A stretch of 64,000 bases of DNA. It comes from an uncultured bacterium. Lineage in GTDB: Bacteria > Verrucomicrobiota > Kiritimatiellia > CAIVKH01. The translations under genes were made by a program, and so were the position numbers. Each line of letters starts with the position of its first letter. Positions within the stretch are counted from its first letter, which is position 1. Below the pieces are notes generated by a model. That model did no database searches. It worked only from the letters and a program-made list of their open reading frames with translations, and was not told where the DNA came from. The DNA lies in NCBI GenBank assembly GCA_903906425.1, contig CAIVKH010000115.1, forward strand, positions 41,508 through 105,507, written 5' to 3'. Of this stretch, positions 16,887 to 26,600 are shown piece after piece.

Positions 16887-19800
16887 GAAACGCCGGACTT
16901 TTCAGCACTCTGTTTCTCGGCGAAATCCAGAAGGAACTCGTCTGCAATGACGACGCGCAGGGCCGTCTCGTCACGTTGAGCCAGAGCTGGCACCGCCGCG
17001 ATGCGAAGACCACCGATGCGCTGTGGAGCAGCTTCATCAAGACCGCCCTCGGCAATCTCGGATTCGTCGTTTCCGACCAGCCGCGTGCGCGCGGCCTGTA
17101 CGCCCTCTATGATGACTATGGTTTCCAGAATTGCATCGCCCTGATCTACGTCGTCGAGCCGGGTGCGAATCTCGACGACGAATCGGTCGGCCGCTTCTGG
17201 CCGGCGAAACTCATCGCGGCGCTGCGGGAGCGCAAGCTGACGTGGGGCATCCTCACCGACGGCGCGAAGTGGCGGCTCTACTCCACGAAGAGCGCGAAGC
17301 CGTATGAAGATCACGTCGAGCTGCATCTCGCCCAGACGCTGGAGACGAATGACGAAACGGGCTACGCCTCGTTCGAGCGCTTCTTCCATCAGTCGTCGTT
17401 CGTTCCGCAGGAGCGCGCGGATTACGAAACCGAAAAGGTGGCCCGCTTCCGCGCCATCGGGCTCAAGGCCCGCGTGCAACGACAGCAGGCCGCTGCGACC
17501 GATGACGAGAACGGGGAGCCGGTGGAGGAAAATGCAGCCGACACCTCCGACCGCGCCGCCGGAATTTATCTCTGCCGCCTCGACCTCGATGGCGAACTTT
17601 CCGAGGCCATCCTCGAAGCGCGCGTCAAGGAGCCGCTGCTCGAACAGGTGGACAACGTTCTCCGCTACATCTGCAACGGCTTCATCGCCGACACCAAGCG
17701 GACCGGCGCGGCCTACACCGAGGAAGAGCGCCGCGATGTCTTCGAGAGTTCCGTAAAACTTCTGTACCGCTGCCTCTTCCTGTTCTACGCCGAAGCCCGC
17801 AAGCTGCTCCCGTCCGAAGACCGCCACGCCGCCATCTACGCCCCGCACTCCATCGCCGCCCTCTGCCGCGAGGCGCGCAAATTCCGGTGGAACGAACGCA
17901 ACGACACCGCCGGCTATGACCTCTGGCAGCAGCTCAAGGGACTCGTCCAGGCCGTCAACGAAGGCGATCCGAGCTACGGCGTCATGGGCTACAACGGCGG
18001 ACTCTTCGACGACGAGCAGGAAAAGTTTCTCGGCCAGCACCGGCTGCGAAACGACTTTCTCTGGCAGGCGCTCTACGGTCTCGCCTTCGTGGAACCCGCC
18101 GACAACGAGCGCGCGGACGAATACGACATTCCCTACGCCGACCTGGAAATCCGCCATCTCGGCGAAATGTATGAGGCCATCCTCGAATACAAGGTGCTCC
18201 TGGCCGATGCCTCCTATCTGCGCCGCCGCACCAAGAAAGGCGTCCAGACGCTGCTCGCCGCCGGACAGGCGCGTCAGGAAGGCGACATCCTCATCAAGGA
18301 AGGCGACATCTATTTCGGCGAGACTGCGCACGAGCGCAAACAGTCCGGCTCCTACTACACGCCCGAATCGCTCGTCCGGTTTCTGGTTGGCAAGGCCGTC
18401 ATCGCGCCGCTGCGGACGCGGTGGGAGAGCGCCTATCGCGAGCGGTTCGATTCCTATCTGAAGCAGACCCGCGAGGGCTATGACGATGCCGCCCGCCGTG
18501 GCGCGGTGCGCGCGGCGGAGGAACTCGTCACCCAGTTCGTCCGGCGCGAAGTCCTGACCTACAAGGTGTGCGACCTCGCCATGGGCAGCGGACATTTCCT
18601 CGTCGCCGCCGCGAACCTCATGGCCGACTTCATTGTCGAGCTGCTCGCCGGCATCGAGCCGCTGCCCGGCGTGCCTTCGGGAAACACCGGCTCGCCGAAC
18701 CACTGGCGGCGGCTCATCACCCGGCACTGCCTGTATGGCGCGGACTTGAATCCGCTCGCCGTCAACCTCGCCAAGCTCGCGCTGTGGCTGAACTGCTTTG
18801 CCCGCGAGCACAAGCTCACCTTCCTTGACCATCACCTGCGCCGCGGCAACACGCTCATCGGCCTCCGTGACTTCGGCGCTCTGGACGACATTCCCAAGCG
18901 CCGCAAGGACACCCGGCACGACAAGGAAGAGGCCGACCACACGCAGTTGCGCTTCGACAAGAAAGTTTTCGGCAGCCAGTTCCTCGTCGCCGCCAAGGCC
19001 ATCGCCAGCATCCCGAACCTGGCCGAAGATGACACGGACCAGCAGCGCGAGGCGTTCGAGGATGCGAGCCGGGAACTCCAGCGCGCCTTTGCCCCGCTCG
19101 CCGATCTCTACACCGCCTATCTCATGGACAGCACCATCCGCGCGGCGGACTACGGGCGGCTGCTGAACCACTTCGCCGCCGGTAAGTCAGAAGAAGAGTT
19201 AGCCGACGAAGAGTTAGTCGCCTTGTGGAAACGCGTCTGCGCCCTGCGCGAGCGACATCATTTCTTCCACTGGCCGCTGGAATTTCCCGATGTCTTCGGC
19301 GGCGAAACGGGCCAGGGCTTCAGCGCGACGGTCGGCAATCCGCCGTGGGATGTTGTTAAGCCAAACACGTTGGAGTTCTACGTGCAGTTTGACCCGAAAT
19401 TCAGAACCTACGGAAAGCAAGAAGCGCTCGGCGTAGCAAAGAAGTTGAAGGAGGAGCCGGGCTTCCAGCAGCGTTGGAACGACTACGAAAACTTCTTCGC
19501 AGAACAGAGCCAATACTTCACTGAGCCGACCGCCGTCCCCGCGCTAGGAAAAGGTGACATCAACACATACAAGCTCTTCCTCAATCGCTTTTTCGTGATG
19601 CTTCGTACAGAAGGGAGGATGGCGATTCTTGTCCCAAGCGGACTCTACACCGACGAAGGTTGCCTCCCGCTTCGAGACTTGTTCTTCCGCGAAAGTCGCA
19701 TCGAGAGTCTGTTCTGTTTCGAGAACCGTTGGCCTGATGTATTCACAGCGGTCGACAATCGTTTTAAGTTCATAACCTTCTCGACGGAAAAGGGCGGTGA

Positions 19801-20956
19801 GACGGAATCTTTTAGGTGTGCCTTTATGCAGCACGATCCGACGCGGCTCGAACTGATCGAAAAAGCTGCCCCGCGTGTGACTCTTGACCAAGTGCGCCGA
19901 CTCTCGCCGACGACGCTGGGACTTATGGAGTTCAATAACCAGATGGATGTGGACGTGATCGACCACATCTACTCTGACTGGCCGCTTCTCGGAGATAAAC
20001 TTCCTAACCATTGGAACGTCGAGTTCAACCGCGAACTGGATATGACCATAGACAGCGAGTTGTTTCGCACCACGATAGACCGCACACTTCCTTCAGGTGG
20101 CAGATGGCTTTGGGAAGGGAAACACATCTGGCATCTCGACGCTGCATTGGAGCAACGAGCAATCTATGTGGATCACGATGGGGCGAAAACGTATCTGGGC
20201 AAGAAGGGCTGGACATCGGAATGTTTCCGGGTCGGCTTTCGAGATGTTGCGGCGAGCACGAACGAGCGAACACTAATTGCCAATGTTATCCCACCAGGTT
20301 TTCACGGCAACACACTACCTACGATTTATCCCGCGCATCGCTTGGCCGAGCAAAGGTTCCCAAATCAAGGCGAAGCCGTCTTCATCGCGGCAATTCTAAG
20401 TAGTTTAGTCTGCGATTTCGTGATCAGAAAAAAGATCACAAACCACATGAATTTCTTCTACATGAAGACACTTCCCATCCCGCGACTGGGGAGCGGCGGC
20501 GCGCAGGATGCGGCGTATTTCTGGCCCATCGTGGCGCGAGCGCTGCGGCTGATCTGCACGACGGAGGAGTACGCGGCGCTTTGGGCGGAGGTCTTCCCGC
20601 AGCTCCCGAAGGATTCGTTCACGGGGCCGGCGGCAAACTACGGCCCGGCGCACGAGCAGGCGCTGCGCGAAAAGCTGCTGGCATCGGCAGCGAAACTCAC
20701 CGCGACCTGGACGCCCGACTGCGGCCTGCACGAGCGCACGCCGGAGCGTCGCGACCAGGGCGACCGCGCGCAGACGCGAGCGGAGCTGGATGCGCTGGTG
20801 GCCCATCTCTACGGCCTGACCCGCGCCGAGTTCGCCTACCTGCTCGACACCTTCCCGGTCCTGCGCCGCAAAGAGACCGCCGCCTTCGGCGAGTTCCAAT
20901 CGAAGCGCAAGGCGCTGGAAGAGTACGACCGTTTCAACAGTTCAACACCGAGGTAA
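16883..20956 (+). CDS. pglX: PglX-type adenine-specific DNA methyltransferase
   Basis: 1357 residues, the usual PglX size. In BREX, PglX adds N6-methyl groups to adenine in a non-palindromic site so that host DNA is marked as self. Motif I DLAMGSGHFLVAA lies near residue 563 and the catalytic NPPW (GNPPWDVV) near 818. An N-terminal helical region and a C-terminal specificity part (to NHMNFFYMKTLPIP) fit the family. The stretch 19340-20470 is visibly less GC-rich in third codon positions than its surroundings, as expected of exchanged target-recognition DNA. It starts within the stop of the previous gene. Confidence 0.92.
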   Translation: MRNAGLFSTLFLGEIQKELVCNDDAQGRLVTLSQSWHRRDAKTTDALWSSFIKTALGNLGFVVSDQPRARGLYALYDDYGFQNCIALIYVVEPGANLDDESVGRFWPAKLIAALRERKLTWGILTDGAKWRLYSTKSAKPYEDHVELHLAQTLETNDETGYASFERFFHQSSFVPQERADYETEKVARFRAIGLKARVQRQQAAATDDENGEPVEENAADTSDRAAGIYLCRLDLDGELSEAILEARVKEPLLEQVDNVLRYICNGFIADTKRTGAAYTEEERRDVFESSVKLLYRCLFLFYAEARKLLPSEDRHAAIYAPHSIAALCREARKFRWNERNDTAGYDLWQQLKGLVQAVNEGDPSYGVMGYNGGLFDDEQEKFLGQHRLRNDFLWQALYGLAFVEPADNERADEYDIPYADLEIRHLGEMYEAILEYKVLLADASYLRRRTKKGVQTLLAAGQARQEGDILIKEGDIYFGETAHERKQSGSYYTPESLVRFLVGKAVIAPLRTRWESAYRERFDSYLKQTREGYDDAARRGAVRAAEELVTQFVRREVLTYKVCDLAMGSGHFLVAAANLMADFIVELLAGIEPLPGVPSGNTGSPNHWRRLITRHCLYGADLNPLAVNLAKLALWLNCFAREHKLTFLDHHLRRGNTLIGLRDFGALDDIPKRRKDTRHDKEEADHTQLRFDKKVFGSQFLVAAKAIASIPNLAEDDTDQQREAFEDASRELQRAFAPLADLYTAYLMDSTIRAADYGRLLNHFAAGKSEEELADEELVALWKRVCALRERHHFFHWPLEFPDVFGGETGQGFSATVGNPPWDVVKPNTLEFYVQFDPKFRTYGKQEALGVAKKLKEEPGFQQRWNDYENFFAEQSQYFTEPTAVPALGKGDINTYKLFLNRFFVMLRTEGRMAILVPSGLYTDEGCLPLRDLFFRESRIESLFCFENRWPDVFTAVDNRFKFITFSTEKGGETESFRCAFMQHDPTRLELIEKAAPRVTLDQVRRLSPTTLGLMEFNNQMDVDVIDHIYSDWPLLGDKLPNHWNVEFNRELDMTIDSELFRTTIDRTLPSGGRWLWEGKHIWHLDAALEQRAIYVDHDGAKTYLGKKGWTSECFRVGFRDVAASTNERTLIANVIPPGFHGNTLPTIYPAHRLAEQRFPNQGEAVFIAAILSSLVCDFVIRKKITNHMNFFYMKTLPIPRLGSGGAQDAAYFWPIVARALRLICTTEEYAALWAEVFPQLPKDSFTGPAANYGPAHEQALREKLLASAAKLTATWTPDCGLHERTPERRDQGDRAQTRAELDALVAHLYGLTRAEFAYLLDTFPVLRRKETAAFGEFQSKRKALEEYDRFNSSTPR

Positions 20957-20961
20957 TCCAC

Positions 20962-22152
20962 ATGAGCGAAGAAGAAGATGAAGCCACTGTAAGAAAAGCG
21001 AACAACTGGTTTGACGAGGAGGACGATAGTGCAAGCGACGACTATCAGGTTAAGGAATATGATGTCACCGCTTCCCCGAACGATTTCAATCTGCTGTCAT
21101 TGGTCAGTTTCGTAGAGTCGGGTGCAATCAAGATTCCAGGATTCCAGCGGAACTTCGTCTGGGACATCAAGCGGGCGTCAAAACTCATCGAATCCATCAT
21201 CATCGGCCTGCCGATCCCCCAGATATTTCTGTATGAAGAGAGCCGGAATCGCTTTCTGGTCATCGACGGACAGCAGCGCCTGATGTCCATCTTCTACTTT
21301 TGGAAGGGCCGTTTTCCGCGCAAGGAAAAGCGCGCCGAGTTGCGGAGCGTGTTCGACGAGGAAGGCCACATTCCTCCGGCGCTTCTGGACAACGATGAAT
21401 ACTTCGTGAAGTTCAAACTGCAACTGCCGGAGAACCTCCCGCACAACCCGAACAAGCTGAGCAGGCTCACGTACGAAGGGCTGGGGGAATTGCAGACGAC
21501 GTTCAATTTGCGGACCATTCGGAACGTCATCATCAAGCAATCGTCTCCCGACGGCGATGACAGCGCGATGTTCGAGATTTTCAACCGCCTTAATTCCGGC
21601 GGAGTAAATCTCAAGCCTCAGGAAATACGAACCAGTCTTTACCACTCTGATTTCTACACCCTGATCTACAAACTCAACGCCAAGCCAGCATGGCGCGAGG
21701 TTCTCGGCGTGGAAGTTCCCGATCTGAACATGAAAGACTGCGAGATACTTCTTCGCGGCTTCGCCATGCTCATTTCGAGCGATGTCTATCGCCCCTCCAT
21801 GACGAAGTTCCTGAACGATTTCTCGCGCAAGATGAAGAAGGCTACGACCGAGCAGCTTGGCTATTTGGAGGCGCTCTTCCTCTCTTTCCTGAAGGCTTGT
21901 GATCAACTGCCGCCGAAAACGTTCTATGGCATGACGGGGCGTTTCAACATCTCCATATTTGAGTCCGTATTCACGGCCGTCTGCGAAGCCCCGTTCAAGG
22001 CCAAGACGCTCGTCGAGAAGAAGGTTCGCCCCGAGCTGGTCGCCGCGCTCAAGGAAGACAAGGACTTCATGGAGGCCGCGCAGAAAGCTACGGCCGAGTC
22101 GGCAAATGTCGCGACACGCCTCCGCATAGCACGAGAGAAACTTGCCCAGTAG
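20962..22152 (+). CDS. DUF262 (GmrSD N-terminal-like) protein
   Basis: 396 residues. The DUF262 signature is clear: IPGFQRNFVWD near residue 57, LIESIIIGLPIPQIFL, and LVIDGQQRLMSI near 100, where DGQQR forms the NTP-binding ParB/sulfiredoxin-like active site. The C-terminal HNH domain of full GmrD proteins is absent. It starts five bases after pglX with no promoter, so it belongs to the operon. DUF262 proteins sense or restrict modified DNA in several defence systems. The HEPN gene follows, a common pairing. Confidence 0.88.
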   Translation: MSEEEDEATVRKANNWFDEEDDSASDDYQVKEYDVTASPNDFNLLSLVSFVESGAIKIPGFQRNFVWDIKRASKLIESIIIGLPIPQIFLYEESRNRFLVIDGQQRLMSIFYFWKGRFPRKEKRAELRSVFDEEGHIPPALLDNDEYFVKFKLQLPENLPHNPNKLSRLTYEGLGELQTTFNLRTIRNVIIKQSSPDGDDSAMFEIFNRLNSGGVNLKPQEIRTSLYHSDFYTLIYKLNAKPAWREVLGVEVPDLNMKDCEILLRGFAMLISSDVYRPSMTKFLNDFSRKMKKATTEQLGYLEALFLSFLKACDQLPPKTFYGMTGRFNISIFESVFTAVCEAPFKAKTLVEKKVRPELVAALKEDKDFMEAAQKATAESANVATRLRIAREKLAQ

Positions 22153-22158
22153 GCCGAC

Positions 22159-22737
22159 ATGGCAGGCAATATCATAGATACGCTGTACGCCGACACTTCT
22201 CAGTTGCTGCGGCAACTGGAGGAAAGAAAAGATGTGTCATTGCAGTCGTTTGCCAACGCGAACTTACGCAAAGTGCTTTTACTGAGCGCGGCAAGCTGGT
22301 TCGAGACGCGCATCAGCGAGGCCGTGAGGCAGTTCGCTGTAGTTCATTCGGGCGCGCATCCGGGCATCGAAGGCATCATACAAAGGAAGGCGATAGATCG
22401 CCAATATCACAACTATTTCGAGTGGAAGAGTCAGAAGCCGGGACCCTTCTACAGCATGTTTGGAGATCATTGCGGCGAGCTATTGAAACAGGCGGTTAAT
22501 GGCGCGCCTGCACTCAAGAAGTCACTTGCGGCGTTCTTGGAACTCGGAAGCCTGCGCAATGAACTGGTTCACGAGAACTTCGCGGTCTTCGCCTTCGATA
22601 AGACGGCTGAAGAGGTTTACGCGCTGTACCAATCCGCGGAGGGCTTCGTCACGTTTGTCGAAAAAACATTGTCTGATCCGCAGTTTGGCAGGTCGAAGGC
22701 GGAAGCAGTGCCAGCAGCCGAGGATTTTGTTGTATGA
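22159..22737 (+). CDS. RiboL-PSP-HEPN-type protein, putative RNase
   Basis: 192 residues, all-helical. The HEPN active motif R-x4-H is present as RNELVHENF near residues 133-138, after SAASWFETRISEAVRQF. HEPN proteins with this motif are commonly ribonucleases used in abortive defence. It starts six bases after the DUF262 stop. The likely role is an RNA-cleaving effector paired with the DUF262 sensor; that pairing is inference, the motif is direct. Confidence 0.78.
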   Translation: MAGNIIDTLYADTSQLLRQLEERKDVSLQSFANANLRKVLLLSAASWFETRISEAVRQFAVVHSGAHPGIEGIIQRKAIDRQYHNYFEWKSQKPGPFYSMFGDHCGELLKQAVNGAPALKKSLAAFLELGSLRNELVHENFAVFAFDKTAEEVYALYQSAEGFVTFVEKTLSDPQFGRSKAEAVPAAEDFVV

Positions 22738-22825
22738 GGCAGCGAACGCAGTTGCTAGGCGCGGGACGAAACATGTCGAAGTTCATTCCAGTCATTAGAG
22801 AACGTGGCGGAGGGAGTCTTCCGAT

Positions 22826-23515
22826 ATGAAGGCTTACAAGTTCAAGGCGGCACAGCAGATCCCACACGCGTTCGACATCATCTTCAACAACCGTTTGTAC
22901 TGTGCCGACTGGTCTGCGCTGAATGATCCGATGGAAGGCATGTTTGCGTATTCCTATAAGTCAGCCAAGGAGGACGATGTCAAACGCACGGTTGCGAGCA
23001 TTGTCCGCGAGAAGCAGCAGATTCGTGTTTGTTCCCTCTCTGAAACGTTCGACTGCCACTTGCTTTGGTCGCATTACGCCTCGGGCTTCAGCGGCCTCGC
23101 TATCGAAGTGGAACTGCCGGATGATTCTCCTGAAGTTCGCAAGGTGAACTACCGAGGCGTATTTGCCGGACTTACAATGGACGGCCACGTTGATCCTCAG
23201 CAAGCGGCGGAGGACATTCTTGGATCGAAATACGTCGAATGGTCGTACGAAAAGGAAATACGTGTTCTCCATCGCGGAGGTGAATACTTTCCTCTGGCGT
23301 CGCCGGTTCGCCATATCATTGCAGGCCATCGTATGGAGCCGGCCCTCTTTGAGGCGCTGAATTTCATCTGCCATAAGAAGGGCATTCGATTCAGTCGCAC
23401 CGGCATTGGAGACGAGGGTATCGACGCGGATCATGTGGCGCCACCTCGTGAAAATGAGGAGCCAAGAAGAGCCGCGGCGCGTAAGTCGACACCGAAGAGG
23501 AACCAACGCCCGTGA
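22826..23515 (+). CDS. DUF2971 protein
   Basis: 229 residues. The family core is visible: LYCADWSALNDPMEGMFAY, VCSLSETFDCHLLWSHYASGFSGLAIEVEL, and VEWSYEKEIRVL. DUF2971 is abundant in defence islands and its biochemical activity is not known. The last 30 residues are a basic, probably disordered tail. An 88-base gap separates it from the HEPN gene. It is the last member of a three-gene insert between pglX and the BrxC-like gene. Confidence 0.82.
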   Translation: MKAYKFKAAQQIPHAFDIIFNNRLYCADWSALNDPMEGMFAYSYKSAKEDDVKRTVASIVREKQQIRVCSLSETFDCHLLWSHYASGFSGLAIEVELPDDSPEVRKVNYRGVFAGLTMDGHVDPQQAAEDILGSKYVEWSYEKEIRVLHRGGEYFPLASPVRHIIAGHRMEPALFEALNFICHKKGIRFSRTGIGDEGIDADHVAPPRENEEPRRAAARKSTPKRNQRP

Positions 23516-23566
23516 AGGTGTTCATCAAGCCAGATGCTATATGTCCGGGCTGCGATGCCACGCTTG

Positions 23567-23615
23567 ATTTCCAATGGTTGGAAATACAGGTGAGCACAAT
23601 TTCCAATGATTGGAA
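23567..23615. repeat. Two copies of the TTCCAATGATTGGAA palindrome inside the defence operon
   Basis: Copies at 23567-23585 (centre TGG instead of TGA) and 23601-23615 fill the gap between the DUF2971 and BrxC-like genes. They match the copies in the chromosomal flank at 2788, 5245 and 5275. Confidence 0.85.
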
Positions 23616-23665
23616 GAGCATGATGAACCGGGGACGCATAGCTTAGTTTCAGAAAGAACAACGCC

Positions 23666-26600
23666 ATGTCAAAGATTGCTGAAATCGTAAAAGTGCGGGG
23701 CGGGTACGCGAACTTCGTTCAACTGCGGAGCGCGCTGGAGGCGGCGACGGAGAACACCGAGCGGATGGCGATGTACCGGCCGACGAAGGCGCACCGTACG
23801 GCGCTGGAGCGGATTTGCCGCGGGCTGTTCACACCGAATGACAAGAAATTCTATCTGTTGAGCGGAAGCTATGGCACGGGCAAGTCGCATCTCTGCCTGA
23901 TGCTGGCGAATGTCCTGAGCAAGAGCAGCGATGACCCGAGTCTGAAGGGGTTCTACGACAACTATACGAAGCTCGACGCGGAGAAGGCAAAGAGCCTGAA
24001 GAATATCCGGCAGGGCGGGCAGTATCTGGTGGCGGTGTGCGATTACGGAGCGGGGCAGAAGTTCGAGGATGCGGTGCTCAAGGCCGTCGTGGAGGCGTGC
24101 GCGGCGCGCGGCATCGCGACGGAAAAGGAGACGGAGTTCGATGAGGCTTCGCGCCAGTTGACGGAATGGGCGGCGATGGCCAAGGCGAAGAAGGGCGTGC
24201 GGGATTTCGCGGCGGATTTTGAAAAGGCGCTGTCGAAGATTGCGCCGGGCACGCCGGTGGCGGCGTTGCGCGCGGGGCTGGCGAAGTATGACCGGGCGGC
24301 GCTGGACAAGTTCCATGCGGCCTATGCCGAGGCGCAGGGGACGGCGTTTCATCCGAAGGCGGGGAATCTGGTGGCGATCGTGAAGTCGCTGGTGGCGAGC
24401 GGTGCATTCACGGCGAAGTTCAAAGGGCTGGCCGTTTTCTTCGACGAGTTCGGCACGGCAGTGCTCCAGCAGAGCAAGTTCGACCCGGCGGTGATGCAGG
24501 CGTTCATGGAGGATGTCTGCCAGCAAATGCCGAACGTGGTTTTCGTGGGCTGCATCCACAAGCGGTTCCAGGATTATGCGGAGCGTACGAACCAGGCGAC
24601 GGCATCGGTGATGTCGGCCCGCTTGAACCAGGTGGACCTGCTCAACGAGGGCATCGAGGAGATCATCGGCGCCATCGTGGAGACGGACAAGACTTCGCCG
24701 GTTTGGAAGACCGAGGTGCAGCCGAAGGAAGGCGTCTTCGACCAGCTTACGCCGCAGTGCGTGTCGCTGAAACTGTTCCCTTGGATTACTGACACGGAGC
24801 GCATCCGGTCGAAGGTGCTGGAAGACATCTACGGGATGCACCCGATGGCGCTTCACTGTCTGCTGAGGCTGTCGTCGCAGATCGGCTCGGATGTTCGCAG
24901 CACGTTCACCTTTTTCTCCGGCGGCGTGGTGACGGAGCGCGGGTCGTATGCGCAGTTCATCCAGGACAGCGACATCGCGGGGCCAAACGGAGCGCTTCGG
25001 CTCTACAAGACGCATCAGCTTTTCGAGTTCTTCGAGAAAGAGCTGTCGCCGGGCAGCCGTGAGTTGCTGGATACGCAGCGGGCGCTGGTGAACGGGTATG
25101 TGGCGAGCCTGGCCGCGCTGAAGAAGAGCGTGAGCGCGGAGCTGTTCGACGAGCAGCAAAGCGAAAGCGTGGCGCTTCTGCGCATGGTGCTCATCTACTC
25201 GTTGTGCAATCAGCCGACGACGCTGGAGAATCTCCAGTTCGGCAGTTACAGCCTGAGCAACCCGGAGAAAACCGTGGTGAAGAAGCTGCTTGGCGAACTT
25301 GAAAAAGCAGGCGCTATCTATTTGCGGAAGCCGTCGAACACCTATGAACTCTGCGCGACCGACGGGCAGGACCCGGTCACAATGGTGGAGTCCTTTGCGA
25401 ACCAGCCGGACACCGGAGAGAAAGCGACTACGGAGGAATTGCTCAAGCAGGTCGGGGCCTCGGAGGAGTACCTGGTTGCCAACGGGTGGAATCTGGCGTT
25501 CGGTGACGACAAGCGGTTGATGCGAACTTTCGTTCGTGGTCGTGAACTGGGTGCCGATCAGTGGGCAAAACTGGTTCAGGAAGCCGCGGCGGCCAGCGCG
25601 AAGTGTGGCACGGCTTTTGAGGGACACGCCGTATATGCGCTCTGCGAGGACGAGGCGGAGGTCAAGCTGGCGCGCGAGGCCGTTAAGACGATCCCCTCGG
25701 GAACGATTCTTGTCGCCGTTCCGCACGAGGCGACGCCGTTCCGCGACGATCTGACCAAGGTGCTGGCTTGCCGCCATTATCTCGCGCCTGACGAGGCGAC
25801 GAAGCATCCGGCACAAACCATAGCGCGCATCCGGGACATGCTGGATGACGGTGTGGACACGGGTTATCTGGCCATGATCCGCAAGGTCGTGAACGTGCTC
25901 CGAGGCGGCCAGCAGGCGACGTGGTTCGAGGCGGGCGGCGCGTTGCTCGTGGAGAAGCCCGCCCAAGCGCACAAACCCGCAGACATGCTTTGCGACCGGC
26001 TCTTCAAGGATCGCTGCCAGATCAAGCACCCCGATCTGAATCTTGCGCACGACGAGAAGTGGCAGAAGAACAGCAACACGCCGCTGCGTCAGGCGGTGAT
26101 GGAGTTGCTCGACACGTCCTCACCAATTCAGATCGACAACGGAAATCCCGACAATCATGGCGAGAAGCGTTATCTGGAAAAGGTCCTGTTCAAGGGTGCC
26201 GGAGCTCTGCGTCCGTTGCCCGGCGGCAGCGGACCGGTGAAGCACTTCGCCGCAGAGAGCGACCCCAAGAAGCTCGACGCAAAATTCCCTCTGTTGAAGA
26301 TTCTCATCTCGCGGCTTGCTGCGTTGTCGCCGACGGCCGCGCTGCCTCTGGCTGATTTCGTCCGCGAGATGCGGGGTCCGCCTGTTGGCGCGAGCGGCAC
26401 CATGCTGGTGCTGGCCCTTGCACATGTCGTCCGCGCGTTTGGTGAACGGCTGCGGGTATTCCGGGACTCGACGCACAACGATGCCGGCGATCTGGGCAGC
26501 TACGAGGCGATAGTCAAAGCCATCGCCGAGCCTTCGACAAAGCTGGAACTTGCGGTGCGCGAAATCTCGGCAGGGCAGCAGTCCTTCATCAACGCGGTTG

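Noticed and set aside
16820..19171. 783-codon open frame on the minus strand inside pglX
   Set aside because: It is antisense to a clear methyltransferase and its composition follows the third-position GC of pglX. Treated as a shadow.
23669..26050. 793-codon open frame on the minus strand inside the BrxC-like gene
   Set aside because: Antisense to a gene with clear Walker motifs; Arg/Leu/His-rich translation typical of a shadow frame.
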